Shown one piece after another: positions 34,862 through 43,600 of a DNA stretch of 64,000 bases. The first letter of the stretch is position 1; every line of letters begins with the position of its first letter. The translations under genes were made by a program, and so were the position numbers. Under the pieces are notes generated by a model. The model ran no database searches. It was not told the origin of the DNA and saw only the letters and a list, made by a program, of their open reading frames with translations. The DNA is from Mangrovihabitans endophyticus (GTDB taxonomy: Bacteria > Actinomycetota > Actinomycetes > Mycobacteriales > Micromonosporaceae), in assembly GCF_014646155.1 (NCBI RefSeq), contig NZ_BMMX01000001.1, positions 1,041,720 to 1,105,719 on the forward strand. Direction: 5' to 3'.

Positions 34862-36327
34862 CCGCCGCGTTCGCCGGCGCGCGGACCGGGGACCGGCTGG
34901 CCGAGGCGCTGCTGTCCGGTGCGGACCCGGACGAGCTCGCGCGCGCACCCGTGCCGTCGGTCTACACGGCGGCGCACCTGCGGGCCGAGGACGCGGACAT
35001 GTTCGGCGACGGGGGCGACCGGGATGTCCGTCGCTCCCTGCACGTGGGACCGGTGGCGATGCCCGAACTGGCGCCGGACGAGGTGCTGGTCGCGGTGATG
35101 GCGAGCTCGGTGAACTACAACACGGTCTGGTCGGCGACCTTCGAGCCGGTGCCGACGTTCCGGTTCCTCAAGGACTACGGCGCGCAGGGCGGCTGGGCGG
35201 CGCGGCACGACGTGCCGTACCACGTGCTGGGCTCCGACGGGGCCGGGGTCGTAGTGCGTACCGGTTCCGGGGTGCGCCGGTGGCGCATCGGGGACCACGT
35301 GGTGATCAGCTCGGCCTGCGTCGACGACCAGGAGGCGGCGACGCATGAGGACGGCATGCTCGGCGCCGGGCAGCTCGCCTGGGGCTACGAGACCAACTTC
35401 GGCGGCCTGGCCGAGTACGCGGTGGCCCGAGCCAGTCAGCTCATCCCCAAGCCGGCGCACCTGACGTGGGAGGAGGCCGGGTGCACGGCGGCCTGCGCGG
35501 GCACGGCGTACCGGATGCTGGTGGGCGCCCACGGAGCGCGGCTCAAGCAGGGCGACGTGGTGCTCATCTGGGGCGCGGCGGGCGGGCTCGGCGGGTACGC
35601 GGTGCAGTTCGTGCGCCAGGGCGGCGGCATCGCGGTCGGGGTGGTCGGCTCCGCCGCCAAGGCTGCGGCCGCCCGGCGTCTGGGCTGCGACGTGGTGGTG
35701 GATCGCGCGCAGATCGGCCTGGGCGACGGCGTTGCGGGCGGCGGTGTTCCGGTCGACAGCCGGTCGACGCCGGGCCGCCGGCTCGGCACGCTCATCCGCC
35801 GGGCGGTCGGCGAGGACCCGCACATCGTCTTCGAACACACCGGCCGGGCCACGTTCGCCGCGTCGGTCTTCGTGGTCCGCCGCGGCGGCACCGTGGTGAC
35901 GTGCGGATCCAGCACCGGATATCGGCACGAGTTCGACAACCGGTACCTGTGGATGCGCCTGAAACGGGTGATCGGCAGTCACGTGGCCAATCTGCAGGAG
36001 CAGTGGGAGTGTCACCGGCTGTTCGGTCTCGGGCGTGTGGTGCCCACCCTGTCCGCGGTCCACCCGCTGGCGGAGACCGGTGAGGCCGCCCGGATCGTGC
36101 AGACGAACCGGCACATCGGCAAGATCGGCGTGTTGTGCATGGCGCCCGGACCGGGGCTCGGCGTCACGGATCCGGCGTTGCGCGCCCGGATCGGGGAGCA
36201 GCGCCTGAATCCACTGCGGCAAACGCCGCTGTCGTCGCCGCCCCCCACGTCCACATCGGACGAAGCCGGGTCAGCCGTGGGTGGCGGCCCGGAGGTCGGC
36301 GATGCGCGGCGCGCGGCTCTGCGGTGA
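34858..36327 (+). CDS. ccr: Crotonyl-CoA carboxylase/reductase (ethylmalonyl-CoA supply)
   Basis: 489 residues from ATG 34858 (ATGA overlap). It belongs to the medium-chain dehydrogenase superfamily, CCR clade: SSVNYNTVWSATFEPVPTF, YHVLGSDGAGVV, WGYETNFGGLAEY, nucleotide loop WGAAGGLGGYAVQF, and RVIGSHVANLQEQWE. The Asn, Glu and His of these segments match the CO2-binding positions described for CCRs. The enzyme reductively carboxylates an enoyl-CoA with NADPH and CO2, giving ethylmalonyl-CoA or a longer homologue. This fits the SAGH acyltransferase at 28651. The last ~40 residues are a low-complexity tail that overlaps the end of the convergent gene at 36271. Confidence 0.92.
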   Translation: MTAAFAGARTGDRLAEALLSGADPDELARAPVPSVYTAAHLRAEDADMFGDGGDRDVRRSLHVGPVAMPELAPDEVLVAVMASSVNYNTVWSATFEPVPTFRFLKDYGAQGGWAARHDVPYHVLGSDGAGVVVRTGSGVRRWRIGDHVVISSACVDDQEAATHEDGMLGAGQLAWGYETNFGGLAEYAVARASQLIPKPAHLTWEEAGCTAACAGTAYRMLVGAHGARLKQGDVVLIWGAAGGLGGYAVQFVRQGGGIAVGVVGSAAKAAAARRLGCDVVVDRAQIGLGDGVAGGGVPVDSRSTPGRRLGTLIRRAVGEDPHIVFEHTGRATFAASVFVVRRGGTVVTCGSSTGYRHEFDNRYLWMRLKRVIGSHVANLQEQWECHRLFGLGRVVPTLSAVHPLAETGEAARIVQTNRHIGKIGVLCMAPGPGLGVTDPALRARIGEQRLNPLRQTPLSSPPPTSTSDEAGSAVGGGPEVGDARRAALR

Positions 36328-37482
36328 ATCGAGGATCGAGGTGCGCGCGTCGCCGAGTTGCTCCCGCACGAACTCTTCGGTGCGCGCCACGGCTTCCTTC
36401 ATCGCCGCATCCGGGCTGACGAAACTCCAGTACACGATCTCGGTGGCATCGATGTCGTACTCCCACAGGCCGACGATGCGGCCGCGGTCGACGATGATCG
36501 GGCATTGCGGATCGGACTCGTCACCGAGGGTGCGCCCGGGTTTGCCGCCCGGCTCCGGGCGGCGCAGGTCATCCGGGTCGAACAGGCGGTTCATCTCCCG
36601 GTGCAGCAGATGAATGCCGTCGATGCCGGCGACCAGTGCGTACTGCGGGCGGCGCGGCACCGTGAAGGACTCGAACGTCGCCACGTCGCCGGGCAGCAGC
36701 AACAGGTCGGTGCCCCGGACCGGAGCCAGATCGAGCGGGGCGACGGCCGTGCGCGCGGCGGCCGCGGTCAGGCCGGAGAACCACCGGAAGTGTCGCAGCG
36801 AGGCGGGCCCGGCCCAGGTGAAGTATCGGCGGGCCAGTTCCGTGCGAGCGGTCTCCAGGTCGAGATCGTTCCCGGACAGGGGCGAGGGCGACCATCGGAC
36901 ATAGCTGAACCGTTGCTGGTCGAGCCGGCCGTTGATGCTCACCCGGCGGATCTCCCCGCGGGCCTGCAGCAGGCCGAGGGCCATCGGCAGCGTGGTGCTC
37001 TGCCCGCGCTTCTTACCCTCGGCTCCCAGGCTGCGCACCGCGTCGCCGCACGCGCGGCGCAAGTCGGCCGGATCCATCGGGCCGTCCGCCGCCTCCAGGG
37101 CGGCGAGCACGCGGGCGCACAGGCCGTCGATCTCCGCGGGCGTTACGCCGAGGTGCCGGCCCGCCGCGGCGATGTCGCCCCGCGGCGCCTCCCCGCCGAC
37201 CACCAGGCCGAGCGCGAAGTCCTGCCGGGGCAGCACGTAGGTGCATCCGCGGGCCGATGGCAACTCGTGGATCCGCAGGGCGGCCACGTCGGCGTCGGCC
37301 GCCTCGCGAGCGACGCCGCCGCGGGCGAACAGCCCCAGATAGGGGGTGCATCCGCCGACCGAGCGCGACCAGCCGGTCCGGGCCAGCACGTCGGCGGCCG
37401 AACTGCCGGTGAGTCCGCCGTCCAGTCCCTGGCGGTGGGCCCACCAGGCGCGCAGCTTTTCCTCAGTGACGTCCGATGCCAT
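36271..37482 (-). CDS. Winged-helix DNA-binding protein, HTH_42/AlkZ-like
   Basis: 403 residues from ATG 37482. Landmarks of the HTH_42 (YcaQ/AlkZ-type) family are visible: an N-terminal helical region (EEKLRAWWAHRQGL), TTLPMALGLLQARGEIRRVSI, the ARRYFTWAGPASLRHFRWFSGL winged-helix block, and YALVAGIDGIHLLHREMNRLF. Family members include DNA glycosylases acting on alkylated or crosslinked bases, some encoded as self-resistance genes beside DNA-damaging natural products. I cannot see enough to say it is catalytic. No ribosome site precedes the start, and a CATACT box ends near the ATG, so a leaderless message is possible. It is convergent with ccr, marking the cluster's right edge. Confidence 0.75.
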   Translation of the reverse strand: MASDVTEEKLRAWWAHRQGLDGGLTGSSAADVLARTGWSRSVGGCTPYLGLFARGGVAREAADADVAALRIHELPSARGCTYVLPRQDFALGLVVGGEAPRGDIAAAGRHLGVTPAEIDGLCARVLAALEAADGPMDPADLRRACGDAVRSLGAEGKKRGQSTTLPMALGLLQARGEIRRVSINGRLDQQRFSYVRWSPSPLSGNDLDLETARTELARRYFTWAGPASLRHFRWFSGLTAAAARTAVAPLDLAPVRGTDLLLLPGDVATFESFTVPRRPQYALVAGIDGIHLLHREMNRLFDPDDLRRPEPGGKPGRTLGDESDPQCPIIVDRGRIVGLWEYDIDATEIVYWSFVSPDAAMKEAVARTEEFVREQLGDARTSILDSPQSRAPRIADLRAATHG

Positions 37483-37512
37483 GGGCCCGAGTATGGCATC
37501 TCATATTCACAG

Positions 37513-37541
37513 TGGATACATTCGGGCTGGATACATCCGGG
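37513..37541. repeat. 15-bp-period direct repeat in divergent promoter region
   Basis: TGGATACATTCGGGC is followed directly by TGGATACATCCGGG, in the 68-base gap between the divergent starts at 37482 and 37551. It is a candidate operator, or overlapping promoter elements. Confidence 0.4.
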
Positions 37542-37550
37542 AGGATGCCG

Positions 37551-37913
37551 ATGATCACCATCAACACCGTCGCCCTGTACGTCACCGACCAGGAGAGATC
37601 CCGCCGGTTCTACGTCGACGTGCTCGGCTTCGAGGTCCGGGCCGACTCCGACATGGGCGGAATGGGCCGCTGGCTGGAGGTCGCGCCGCCCGGCTCGCCG
37701 ACCGCGTTCGTGCTCGCCGATGCGGCCGGGTTCGACCGCAAGGACCGCGTCGGTTCGTCCGCCGACATCACCCTGCGCAGCGATGACGTCCACGCCTTGC
37801 ACCGCGACTTGACCGCTCGCGGCGTCACGGTGACCGAGCCGGAGAAGCAGGACTGGGGCACGTTCCTGACCGTCACCGACCCGGACGGTCACCGGCTGCT
37901 GGTGCGCGGCTGA
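37551..37913 (+). CDS. VOC/glyoxalase-fold protein
   Basis: 120 residues from ATG 37551, six bases after GGGAGG; ATG 37545 is too close to that site and longer starts are unlikely. It is a single vicinal-oxygen-chelate domain: NTVALYVTDQERSRRFYVDVLGF at the start and FLTVTDPDGHRLLVRG at the end. The expected metal-ligand positions are only partly kept. Such proteins include dioxygenases, isomerases and drug-sequestering resistance proteins. It is divergent from the HTH_42 gene, with shared repeats between them. Confidence 0.8.
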   Translation: MITINTVALYVTDQERSRRFYVDVLGFEVRADSDMGGMGRWLEVAPPGSPTAFVLADAAGFDRKDRVGSSADITLRSDDVHALHRDLTARGVTVTEPEKQDWGTFLTVTDPDGHRLLVRG

Positions 37914-38023
37914 CCCGCGTGCCGCGCGGGCGGCGGCCGTTGAGATCATGGTCGGCGGTCCGCCGCGTGCACCCCCTCGCTGGCCGGACCGGCGACGGCG
38001 GCACGCACGGGGAGGCGGCGGAC

Positions 38024-38434
38024 ATGGCGGAGTCGTTGACCCCGGCGGCGTTCGCGCTGTTGCTCGCCCTCACCGACGGCGAACGGCACGGGTACGCGCT
38101 GATGGCCGATGTCGACCGGCTGAGCGCGGGCGGCCTCGTCCTCGGACCGGGCACGTTGTACCGAACGCTGCAACGACTCCGCGTGGCGGGGCTCATCGAG
38201 GAGGCGGACGTCGACCCGGCGGCGGTCCGGGCGGACGGCCGCGCGGGCCGGCGGCGCCGCTACCGGATCACGGCGGCCGGTCATGCCGCCGCGCGCGACG
38301 AGGCGACCCGCCTGGCCGCGCTGCTGGACAGCCCCTCGGCGCGGCGGTTGCGGGCCGAGGGGCTGTCCGCGACGCGCCCGCCGGAGGACGTGTTCCGCGG
38401 CGACCGCTGGGCCCGGGACGCTGCCGCGGACTGA
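38024..38434 (+). CDS. PadR-family transcriptional regulator
   Basis: 136 residues from ATG 38024, with GGGGAGGCGG upstream. It has the PadR winged-helix signature: FALLLALTDGERHGYALMADV, then GPGTLYRTLQRLRVAGLIEE, and RRRRYRITAAGHAAARDEATRL. Members bind small phenolics or drugs and repress transporter or detoxification genes. It may regulate the neighbouring VOC genes. It ends 17 bases from the convergent VOC gene. Confidence 0.85.
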   Translation: MAESLTPAAFALLLALTDGERHGYALMADVDRLSAGGLVLGPGTLYRTLQRLRVAGLIEEADVDPAAVRADGRAGRRRRYRITAAGHAAARDEATRLAALLDSPSARRLRAEGLSATRPPEDVFRGDRWARDAAAD

Positions 38435-38451
38435 CCCGGCGGTCGCCGGTG

Positions 38452-39204
38452 TCACCCGGGATCCGAGCGTGCCATCAGCGCGAACCGCGCTCCCAGGGGA
38501 TCGGCGACCACCGCGAAACGGCCGAAGCCGGTGTCGTGTGCCTTCTCCTTCACCGCGCCGCCGTGGTCCAGGACCGCCTGCACGGTCACGTCGGTGTCGG
38601 CCACCCGGAAATACACCAGCCACGCCGCGTGCCCGGTGTACGGCCGCCGCTCGTGGGTGCGGCCCAGCACTCCGGCGACCGTGGCGCCGTCCCGGCGTAG
38701 CTGCCGATAGGTGTATCCGCGGTAGGGTCGGCCGGCCTCCAGGCCGAACACCGTGCTGAGGAATTCCGCGGTGCCGGCCGGGTCGCGGCTGGACGCCTCG
38801 GACCAGCACGGCGCGCCGGGCACGTCGACCACCTCGCTGCCGAAGAAGGTGTCGCCCTGCCACAGCCCGAAGACGCCGCCGGCCGGGTCGGACACCATCG
38901 CCAGGCGACCGCCGGGCGCGTCGTGCGGCGCCGCCACCACCGACCCGCCCGCGGCCGCCACGGCCTCCGCCGTCATGTCCACGTCGTGGCAGGCCAGATA
39001 GGTGGTCCAGGCGGACCGGCCGGCCGGTTGCCCGGCGCTCAACGCGGCGACCGCGCGGCCGTCCAGCAGGGCTCGGTCGTAGCGCCACTTGCTCGGCTCG
39101 AAGTGCCACCCCAGTACGGCGGCGTAGAAACGCTCAGCGGCGTCCAGATCGGCGACGGTCATGTCGAACCAGCACGGGACGCCGGGGGGATAGGGCCGGC
39201 TCAT
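38452..39204 (-). CDS. Two-domain VOC/glyoxalase-fold protein
   Basis: 250 residues from ATG 39204, with GGGAGG upstream; the listed longer frame is not needed. Two VOC halves are visible: PCWFDMTVADLDAAERFYAAVLGW and PAGGVFGLWQ in the first (~residues 8-120), and PCWSEASSRDPAGTAEFLSTVFGL and DPLGARFALM in the second (~130-248). Tandem VOC proteins of this type occur beside actinobacterial antibiotic genes as tailoring or resistance proteins. It is divergent from the methyltransferase at 39365 across a repeated element. Confidence 0.82.
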   Translation of the reverse strand: MSRPYPPGVPCWFDMTVADLDAAERFYAAVLGWHFEPSKWRYDRALLDGRAVAALSAGQPAGRSAWTTYLACHDVDMTAEAVAAAGGSVVAAPHDAPGGRLAMVSDPAGGVFGLWQGDTFFGSEVVDVPGAPCWSEASSRDPAGTAEFLSTVFGLEAGRPYRGYTYRQLRRDGATVAGVLGRTHERRPYTGHAAWLVYFRVADTDVTVQAVLDHGGAVKEKAHDTGFGRFAVVADPLGARFALMARSDPG

Positions 39205-39219
39205 CTGTGCCTCCCTCGC

Positions 39220-39269
39220 GGCAATCTCGACAGACATCGGGCGTCACGGCAATCTCGAAGACATCGGGC
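39220..39269. repeat. Duplicated ~22-bp element in divergent promoter region
   Basis: GGCAATCTCGA(C)AGACATCGGGC occurs twice (39220-39242 and 39248-39269), with starts 28 bp apart, differing by one base insertion. It lies between the divergent genes at 39204 and 39365. It is a candidate paired operator. Confidence 0.5.
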
Positions 39270-39326
39270 CGCTTCGAGCCGCCTAGCCTGAGGTTACTGA
39301 CCGGCGCGGGCGGAGGGGAGTCCACA

Positions 39327-39368
39327 ATGGCCACGGCCGCGATGTGGCACTTCCGGTGGCCGCGGTGA
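39327..39368 (+). CDS. 13-codon leader ORF upstream of methyltransferase
   Basis: ATG 39327 has a good ribosome site (CGGAGGGGA, ~7 bases away). It encodes MATAAMWHFRWPR, and its TGA overlaps the GTG at 39365 of the next gene (GTGA). The downstream gene lacks its own ribosome site, so translation of this peptide may be required for the methyltransferase. It is too short to prove as a gene. Confidence 0.35.
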   Translation: MATAAMWHFRWPR

Positions 39369-40246
39369 CCGGCGGTATCGACGTCCTGGGCGAGCAGCGC
39401 GCCGGCTGGGACGCCGCCACGCGGGGCTGGTCGCACTGGTTCGACGCGTTCGAGCGCGGCGGACGGCGGATCACCGCGATGATGCTGGACCGTGGCCGCG
39501 TACGTTCCGGGCAGCGCGTGCTGGATGTCGGCACCGGCCTCGGCGAGCCGGCGCTGTCCGCGGCGCGGGTGGTGGGTTCCGCCGGGTCCGTCGTCGGCGT
39601 GGACCTGTCCGGGACGATGCTGGCCGCCGCCCGCGCGCGTGCCGCCGGGACGCGCAACGTCGATTTCCGGCACCGGGCGGTGGAGGACCTGGACCTGGCA
39701 CCGGCGTCGTGTGACGTGGTGCTCAGCCGGTGGTGCCTGATGTTCCTGGCCGACCGTGGCGCTGCGCTGCGCCGGCTGCGCCGTCTGCTGCGTCCCGGCG
39801 GTGCGCTCGTCGCCACGGTCTGGGGACCGCCGGAGACCGCGCCGGTGGTCGGCCTCGTCTCGCGCGTGGTCCACGCGCACCTCGGCCTCGGTGCGACGCC
39901 GCCGGGACACCCGGGCACGTACGGCCTGTCCGATCCGCGGCGGTGCGTGGCCGAACTGGTCGCTGCGGGCTTCGTGGACGTGTCCGTCGTGGTGCACCAC
40001 GCGCCGTTCTGGTGGCACAGCAGCGCGGAGTTCGCGAACTTCGCCTGGGATGTCATGCCGCCGTCCACGCGGCAGATGCTCGCCGACTGGTGCGATCCGG
40101 GACTGCGCACCCGCATCCGCCGCGGACTGGTGCGAGCGTCCGGCCGGCACCGGCAGCCCGGCGGCCGGATCGTGCTGCCGTCCGCGGTGTTGTGCCTGCG
40201 CGCGACCAGGCCAGGTCCCCGGTTGTCGGGTTTTCACCGGACATAA
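39365..40246 (+). CDS. SAM-dependent class I methyltransferase
   Basis: 293 residues if GTG 39365 is used; GTG 39344 is the alternative. It is a UbiE/methyltransf_11-like fold: RVLDVGTGLGEPALSAARVV (motif I, ~residue 57), VVGVDLSGTMLAAAR, ASCDVVLSRWCLMFL, and LLRPGGALVATVWG. The C-terminal ~100 residues, with FWWHSSAEFANFAWDVMPPST, resemble methyltransferases acting on small hydrophobic substrates. No substrate is suggested. It lies upstream of the A-T-R-SDR gene, but the 385-base gap makes co-transcription doubtful. Confidence 0.8.
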   Translation: MTGGIDVLGEQRAGWDAATRGWSHWFDAFERGGRRITAMMLDRGRVRSGQRVLDVGTGLGEPALSAARVVGSAGSVVGVDLSGTMLAAARARAAGTRNVDFRHRAVEDLDLAPASCDVVLSRWCLMFLADRGAALRRLRRLLRPGGALVATVWGPPETAPVVGLVSRVVHAHLGLGATPPGHPGTYGLSDPRRCVAELVAAGFVDVSVVVHHAPFWWHSSAEFANFAWDVMPPSTRQMLADWCDPGLRTRIRRGLVRASGRHRQPGGRIVLPSAVLCLRATRPGPRLSGFHRT

Positions 40247-40631
40247 CCGTCCTGCCACATCGGATCGGGCGCGCCGCCCCCGCCCTCGCCGCATCGCCTT
40301 CCGCCAGCCCGGTTGATTTCTCGAAGCCGGGGGATACTGGTACCGACGAGAGGGAACGGACGGTGCGTGCGTCGTTTCACCGTCACACGCGGTGCGCTGG
40401 CGGGCGCCTGTCGGGGAGCAGCGAAGGATGGCGTGGCGGGTCACAACGACAAGCCGATCGTGCCGAGGGGCGCGCGGTGCATGCGCGCCGCGCCGCCGGC
40501 CGCGGCGCTTGCCAGGCCGGTGAGGTCGCTGCGCCGATGGCGGAACCGTCCGGTACGGGCGCCGCCGGCACCGGCGGGAGGAGAGTCCCCGCCCTGCCGC
40601 TCCCATCGGACAACCCCCGGAGGCCGAACCC
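40247..40631. other. 385-base intergenic region
   Basis: No convincing gene is seen; short open frames here are antisense or out-of-frame and low-complexity. It holds a weak promoter candidate near 40313-40340 and the ribosome site (GGAGG, ~40618-40622) of the next gene. No tRNA or recognisable riboswitch fold was seen. Confidence 0.5.
40313..40340 (+). promoter_or_regulatory. Possible promoter for A-T-R-SDR gene
   Basis: TTGATT at 40313-40318 and TACTGG at 40335-40340 are 16 bases apart, in a stretch less GC-rich than its surroundings. The -10 match is poor, and the ~290-base leader it implies is long. Confidence 0.25.
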
Positions 40632-43600
40632 ATGCCGACGTTCGACACCGACCGTGATCTGACCGACACATTCGCCGCCCAGGTCCGCGCCACCCCGGAC
40701 GCGGTGGCGTTGGAGGACGAGCACGTCACCCTCACGTACGCGGAACTGGACCGCCGGACCGCCGCGCTGGCCGACCACCTCCGCGCTCACGGCGTCGGCC
40801 GCGACGACCTGGTCGGCGTGCTGCTCGGGCGCAGCGCCGACTACGTCATCGCCTGCCTGGCCGCGCTGCGGGCGGGTGGGGCCTTCCTGGTCCTCGAACT
40901 GGCCTACCCGCCAGCGCTGCTGGCCGAGGTGATGGCCGACGCGGACCCGTCCGTGGTGATCACCCACGCCGCGCACACCGACCTGATCGGCACCGGCGTC
41001 CCGCTGCTCGTGCTGGACGGTCCGGACTCCGCGGAGCCACCCGCCGGGCCGCCGGCCGCCGCGCCGGCGAGCGACCCGGAGCGGCTGGCCTTCGTGTCGT
41101 ATTCCTCGGGCACCACCGGGCGCCCCAAGGGCATCGCCAATCCGCACCGCGCGGCGCTCCGGTCGTACCTGCGCCGGTTCGCCGTCAGCGACGTGCGGCC
41201 CGGCGACCGGGTGGCCTGCAACGTGTTCTTCATCTGGGAGATGCTGCGGCCGCTGCTGCGCGGCGGGACCGTCGTCGCGGTGCCCGACGAGGTCAGCTAC
41301 GACCCCGCCGCGCTCGTCGACCTGCTGGCCGCGCGGCGCGTCGCGGAGACCCTGATGACGCCGACGCTGCTGGCCACCGTGCTCGCCCGGCATCCCGACC
41401 TGGGTACCCGGCTGCCCGACCTGCGGGTGCTCTGGCTCAACGGCGAGGTGGTCACCGGCGCGCTCGCGCGGCGCGCCCTGGCCGCGCTGCCGGACGCCCG
41501 CGTGCTCAATGTCTACAGCGCGAGCGAAACCCACGAGATCGCCGCCGGTGACATCCGCGCTCTGCTCGACGACACCGCCGAGGTCTGCCCGGTGGGCCCG
41601 CCGACCGACCCGCGGCACACCTACGTGCTGGACCCCGCCGGCCGGCCGGTCGAGCCGGGTGTCAGCGGCGAGCTCCACGTCGGGGGCGACTGCCTGGCGC
41701 GCGGATACCTCAACCTGCCCGAGACGACCGAGAGCGCGTTCCTGCCGGACCCGTTCGCCGATGCTCCCGGCGCGCGGATGTACCGCACCGGCGACCGCGC
41801 CCGGATGCGTCCATCCGGCGTGCTGGAGATCACCGGCCGCGTCGGCAGCATGATCAAAGTGCGCGGATACAGCGTGGAGCCCGGCGCGGTGGAGACCGCG
41901 ATCATGCGCCATCTGGCCGTCCGGGACTGCGCCGTGGCCGCGCACGGTGACGGTGTGGACCGCCAGCTCGTGGCCTACGTGGTCCGCGACGACCGCCCGG
42001 CGGCCGGCCGCACCAGAGCGGACATCGACGCCTCCGGGTACAGCCCGCAGGCGCGCCGGGTGCTGTCGGCGCACCTGGCGCATTACATGGTTCCGGTGCG
42101 GTGGGTGGAGCTCGACGAACTGCCGCTGCACGAGGCGTCCGGCAAGACCGACCGCAGCCGCCTGCCGGATCCGCCCGCGGCCCAGCCCGCCGGTCCGGTG
42201 AGCGGCGAGGAGCGGGACGGCTCGGCGGTCACCACCGCCGCGATCGCCTCCCTGTGGGCCGCCGTGCTGAACGTGCCGCCGTCCGCGGTGACGCCGGAGA
42301 CCGGCTTCTTCGACCTGGGCGGCCACTCCCTCGCGCTGGCCGACCTGGGCGGCCGGCTGTCCGAGGCGTTCGGCACCACGGTGTCCCCGGCCCGGCTCGC
42401 CGAAGACCCGACGCTGACCGGGCACCGGGACGCGGTGCGGGAGGCGCGGGACGGGGCGGACCCGGTGGCGCACATCGACCTGCGGGCGGCGCTGCGCGCC
42501 GACGCGGCGCTGGACGAGGAGGTCCGGCCGCCCCGGCCCGGACGCATGCGTCCGCTCGGCGACGCGCGCACGGTGCTGCTCACCGGCGCGACCGGCTTCC
42601 TCGGCGCGTTCCTGCTGGACGCGCTGCTGGAGGGCACGGTGGCGCGGATCGCCTGCCTGATCCGCCCGGACGCGGATGCGGTCGACGCGCGCTCCTCGGC
42701 GACCGCCAAGTTACGCGCCCGCCTGGTCGAACTGGGCGTGTGGCGGGACACCCTGCTGGACCGGATCGAGGTGCTGCCCGGCGACCTGGGCCAGCCCCTG
42801 CTGGGGCTGGCCCCGGACATGTTCGACGAGTTGGCCGGCCGGGTGGACGCGGTGGTGCACGCCGGCGCGTCGGTGAACCTGGTCTACCCGTACGCGGCAC
42901 TGCGCAACGTCAACGTCGGCGGCACGCGCGAGGTGCTGCGACTGGCCTGCCGGGCGGGCGGCGCCGCGGTGCATCACGTCTCCACCAACGGCGTGCTGCC
43001 GCCGTCCGCGGACCGCTGGAGTGAGGACGCCGAACTGGACGCCGAGGCGGTGCCGGACGCGCTGCCGGACGGCTACGGGCAGAGCAAGTGGGTGGCCGAG
43101 CAACTGGTGCATGAGGCGGGCCGGCGCGGCCTGCCGGTGCGGGTCTACCGTCCCGGCACGCTCAGCGGGCACAGCACGTCCGGCGAAACCAACACCCGTG
43201 ACCTGCTCGGCGCGCTGATCGTGGAGTCGCTGTATCTCGGGCACGCGCCGGACGTCGACGGGTGGTACGCGGAGATGACGCCCGTCGACTACGTCAGTCG
43301 TGCGATTTGGACGCTGGCCGGCGATGACCGTACCGACCAGCGAGTGTTCCACCTGGGCGACCCGCACCCGCTGCCGGCCGGGGCCGTGTTCGACCGGCTC
43401 GCCGAACTCGGCTATCCGACCCGCCGGATCGGCTGGGACGACTGGGTCGCGCTGTGGAACGAGCAGCGCGGCAACGTCACCGCGCACACCGACACCGCGG
43501 AGGTGCTCCGCGGCGGCATGCCGAGCGCGGACGTGCTGCGGTCGGTCGCGGTGCTCGACGACGCGGCCACCCAGCCCTCGCTGAGCCGGTACGCGCTGCG

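Noticed and set aside
40247..40631. Riboswitch before the A-T-R-SDR gene
   Set aside because: The 385-base gap is long enough, but I could not identify a conserved riboswitch core. The GC-rich hairpins there are unremarkable for this genome.
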